A DNA stretch of 16,616 nucleotides, from positions 1 to 16,616 of the forward strand of contig WGAW01000126.1 in NCBI GenBank assembly GCA_015494675.1, given 5' to 3'. This document shows positions 14,986 through 16,616 of this stretch, piece after piece (the stretch's first letter is position 1; every line of letters starts with the position of its first letter). Source of the DNA: Hydrogenimonas sp. (lineage in GTDB: Bacteria; Campylobacterota; Campylobacteria; Campylobacterales; Hydrogenimonadaceae). The notes below the pieces were generated by a model. It worked only from the letters and a program-made list of their open reading frames with translations. It had not been told where the DNA came from and ran no database searches. A program made the position numbers and the translations under genes.

Positions 14986-16414
14986 ACAGAGCCTGATTCT
15001 TCTGCTCTCGGCACTCGGCGCCGCTATTTATCTGCTGGTTACGGGTGCATATATTGCAGGCGGCATAGTCGCTATCGTCGCCGTTGCCGCCCTCTTTGTT
15101 CCACCCGAAAGCGACACCACGTGCGAAAAGATATTCAACGACCCGCTCATCAGGCAGATCAGGGATGTGCTCATCAAAGCCGGGCGTGGAGAGCTCTCCG
15201 ACCGCATCACCAATATTCCCGAAGATCATACACTCCAGGGAGTTGCGTGGGGGATCAACGATATGCTTGACCAGACCGAGCAGCTGATGCGCGACATAAG
15301 AGCCTCTATCGACGGAGCCGGCAGAGGAGAGAAGTATAGAATCGTCTTCGCCGAAGGGTACAAAGGAGATTTCAGGGCGGCCGTTCCCCATCTCAACCAC
15401 GCCGTTGTCTCGATAGCCGAATCTTACAAATCGGCTCTGCGCTCGGAGCTCGCCAGAGAGTTCGAAAAAGCCACGGGAGGCGTAGCCAAAGGGCTCAAGC
15501 TGATTCAGGAAGAGATGAAAAAGAATACCGGAATGCTCGAAAAGATCACCGAAAACACCGATCTTACGGCAAAAGAGGCCTCCGGAAGCCGCTCGATCGT
15601 AAAAAGAATCGTAAAAAGTCTCGATGAGTTGATAAGTTTCATTTCGCATACAAACGAAGCCATAATATCGCTCAACGAGAGAACCGGTGAAATAACGACC
15701 GTCGTAAACCTAATAAAAGATATAGCCGACCAGACGAATCTGCTGGCGCTAAACGCGGCAATAGAGGCGGCGCGTGCCGGCGAACACGGTAGAGGCTTCG
15801 CCGTGGTCGCCGACGAGGTAAGAAAGCTTGCGGAGAGGACCCAGAAGGCGACGCAGGAGATCGCGATAACCATACAGACGCTCCAGCAGGAGTCCAACGA
15901 CATCCAGGCGAACTCGGAGCGCATAACCAAGATAGCGACCGATTCGCAGGATGATGTAAACTCCTTCGAAGAGACGCTCGGCAAATTCGCCTCCAATGCC
16001 GAACTGGCTGCCAAAGAGGCGAAGTTTATCTGCGACTCGCTTATCTGCAGCCTGATAAAGGTCGATCACATCATATTCAAGTCGAACGCCTACAGGGCCG
16101 TGCTCAACGAGAATCATGAGCTCGCCATGAGCTTCGGTGACGAACACGAGTGCAATATGGGCAAGTGGTACTACTCTGACGGCAAAGAGAAGTTCGGCGA
16201 TACAGATTCGTTCAGAGCGATAGAGGAGCCGCACAGAAGAGTACATAGGATTATTCTCGATACGGTGCCGTGCGCTTCAAAAGGTGTCTGTCTGACCCCC
16301 GAAAAGCGAAGGGACCTTATAGGGAGCTTCCTGAAGATGGAGGAGGAGAGTGAAAAGATATTCTCCCTCCTTCACGATATGGTATACGAGGCCAACCCTG
16401 CCGTACAGGTATAG
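14954..16414 (+). CDS. CetA-like methyl-accepting chemotaxis transducer with C-terminal CZB domain
   Basis: The 486-residue product has a short N-terminus, two closely spaced membrane segments (about 14-32 and 34-50) with almost no periplasmic loop, HAMP-like helices (about 60-160), a coiled-coil signalling domain with the conserved hairpin tip (255-297, including [19 protein letters not shown]), and a C-terminal chemoreceptor zinc-binding domain (about 365-475). CZB zinc ligands are recognisable: H372 in VDHIIFK, C400 in [10 protein letters not shown]427 and H431 in EPHRRVH. With no periplasmic sensor, input must come from the cytoplasm, probably the overlapping PAS protein, as in Campylobacter CetA/CetB, plus zinc or oxidants sensed by CZB. 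The ATG at 14954 is preferred to 14936 because AAGGAG lies seven bases upstream. A hairpin follows the stop. Confidence 0.92.
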   Translation: MTSLSSAFSNRQSLILLLSALGAAIYLLVTGAYIAGGIVAIVAVAALFVPPESDTTCEKIFNDPLIRQIRDVLIKAGRGELSDRITNIPEDHTLQGVAWGINDMLDQTEQLMRDIRASIDGAGRGEKYRIVFAEGYKGDFRAAVPHLNHAVVSIAESYKSALRSELAREFEKATGGVAKGLKLIQEEMKKNTGMLEKITENTDLTAKEASGSRSIVKRIVKSLDELISFISHTNEAIISLNERTGEITTVVNLIKDIADQTNLLALNAAIEAARAGEHGRGFAVVADEVRKLAERTQKATQEIAITIQTLQQESNDIQANSERITKIATDSQDDVNSFEETLGKFASNAELAAKEAKFICDSLICSLIKVDHIIFKSNAYRAVLNENHELAMSFGDEHECNMGKWYYSDGKEKFGDTDSFRAIEEPHRRVHRIILDTVPCASKGVCLTPEKRRDLIGSFLKMEEESEKIFSLLHDMVYEANPAVQV

Positions 16415-16423
16415 GCACAACCG

Positions 16424-16441
16424 GGCCGGGTCTTCCCGGCC
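16424..16441. terminator. Bidirectional hairpin between the transducer gene and cmoA
   Basis: GGCCGGG-TCTT-CCCGGCC is a perfect 7-bp GC stem with a 4-base loop, ten bases past the transducer stop and two bases past the cmoA stop on the other strand. No T tract is present on either side. Its place between convergent genes suggests a shared terminator. Confidence 0.55.
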
Positions 16442-16443
16442 GA

Positions 16444-16616
16444 CTACTTGAAGAGTGCCATCGTCGCGAAGTTGGCCCACTGAAAGATTGTATCCGCCCT
16501 TCTGAATCCACCTTTTAGAAACATCTCCCGATTCTCCTGCAGAGTGTAGGGAACGAGCACATTCTCAAGCGCCTCACGCTTGCGCATGATCTCCGTCTCC
16601 GAATAGCCCTGCTCCC
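16444..16616 (-). CDS. cmoA: Carboxy-S-adenosyl-L-methionine synthase CmoA, C-terminal end
   Basis: The last 57 codons of a gene entering from the right edge. The translation reads [20 protein letters not shown], then [20 protein letters not shown], and ends [16 protein letters not shown] before a TAG stop. This matches the C-terminus of CmoA, where KR-x-ALENVL and the closing F-x-W-x-NF-x-x-x-x-A-x-K are characteristic. CmoA converts SAM and prephenate to carboxy-SAM, used by CmoB to make the cmo5U34 modification of tRNA wobble uridine. The SAM-binding core is outside the window. Overlapping open frames on the same strand here are shadows. Confidence 0.85.
   Translation of the reverse strand, partial: EQGYSETEIMRKREALENVLVPYTLQENREMFLKGGFRRADTIFQWANFATMALFK

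Noticed and set aside
16277..16511. Two - strand open frames (67 and 64 codons) at the right edge
   Set aside because: They overlap the end of the transducer gene and the cmoA 3' end in other frames and show no family resemblance.

Overview
The window looks like a chromosomal segment of a Campylobacterota (former Epsilonproteobacteria) bacterium of moderate GC content. The arrangement hrcA-grpE-dnaK with CIRCE-like and HAIR-like operators, an Rrf2 regulator directly upstream of flhA and divergent from rpsO, and a split PAS/transducer energy-taxis pair of the Campylobacter CetB/CetA kind all fit that phylum. A multiheme cytochrome lipoprotein suggests a free-living respiratory organism, perhaps a vent or sediment type, but that is inference and no genus can be named from sequence alone.

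Layout: (1) 1-873, + strand, the 3' part of a YyaL/SPATA20-type thioredoxin-domain protein gene, ending inside the first of two tandem ~113-bp hairpin-rich repeats (856-1087). (2) 1108-4204, - strand: nhaA (Na+/H+ antiporter), an EAL-HDOD signalling protein whose mRNA may be leaderless, and a hypoxanthine-DNA-glycosylase-family gene. (3) 4257-7593, - strand: the heat-shock operon hrcA-grpE-dnaK. hrcA has a strong sigma70 promoter with a CIRCE-like element downstream and a HAIR-like element over the -35 box. An exact HAIR core with a TATAAT inside lies between grpE and dnaK, suggesting a private HspR-controlled dnaK promoter. (4) 7888-10088, - strand: a nine-haem c-type cytochrome lipoprotein, broken into two frames by an apparent single-base deletion. 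(5) 10236-10508, - strand, rpsO with its own promoter; divergently, + strand, an Rrf2 regulator with three cysteines and flhA, whose ribosome binding site overlaps the Rrf2 stop codon. (6) 13262-13364, an AT-rich inverted repeat built of heptamers. (7) 13387-16414, + strand: a DHH/DHHA1 phosphoesterase, a PAS protein resembling CetB/Aer, and a membrane transducer with HAMP-like, MCP signalling and C-terminal zinc-binding CZB domains. (8) 16444-16616, - strand, the 3' end of cmoA, converging on the transducer gene across a hairpin.

Most genes are housekeeping or core. The observations most worth following are the HAIR/CIRCE control architecture, the tandem structured repeat, the frameshifted nonahaem lipoprotein, and a CetA-like transducer that carries a CZB domain. 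No mobile element with a transposase, CRISPR array, tRNA or rRNA was seen. I did not find an obviously new multi-gene system.
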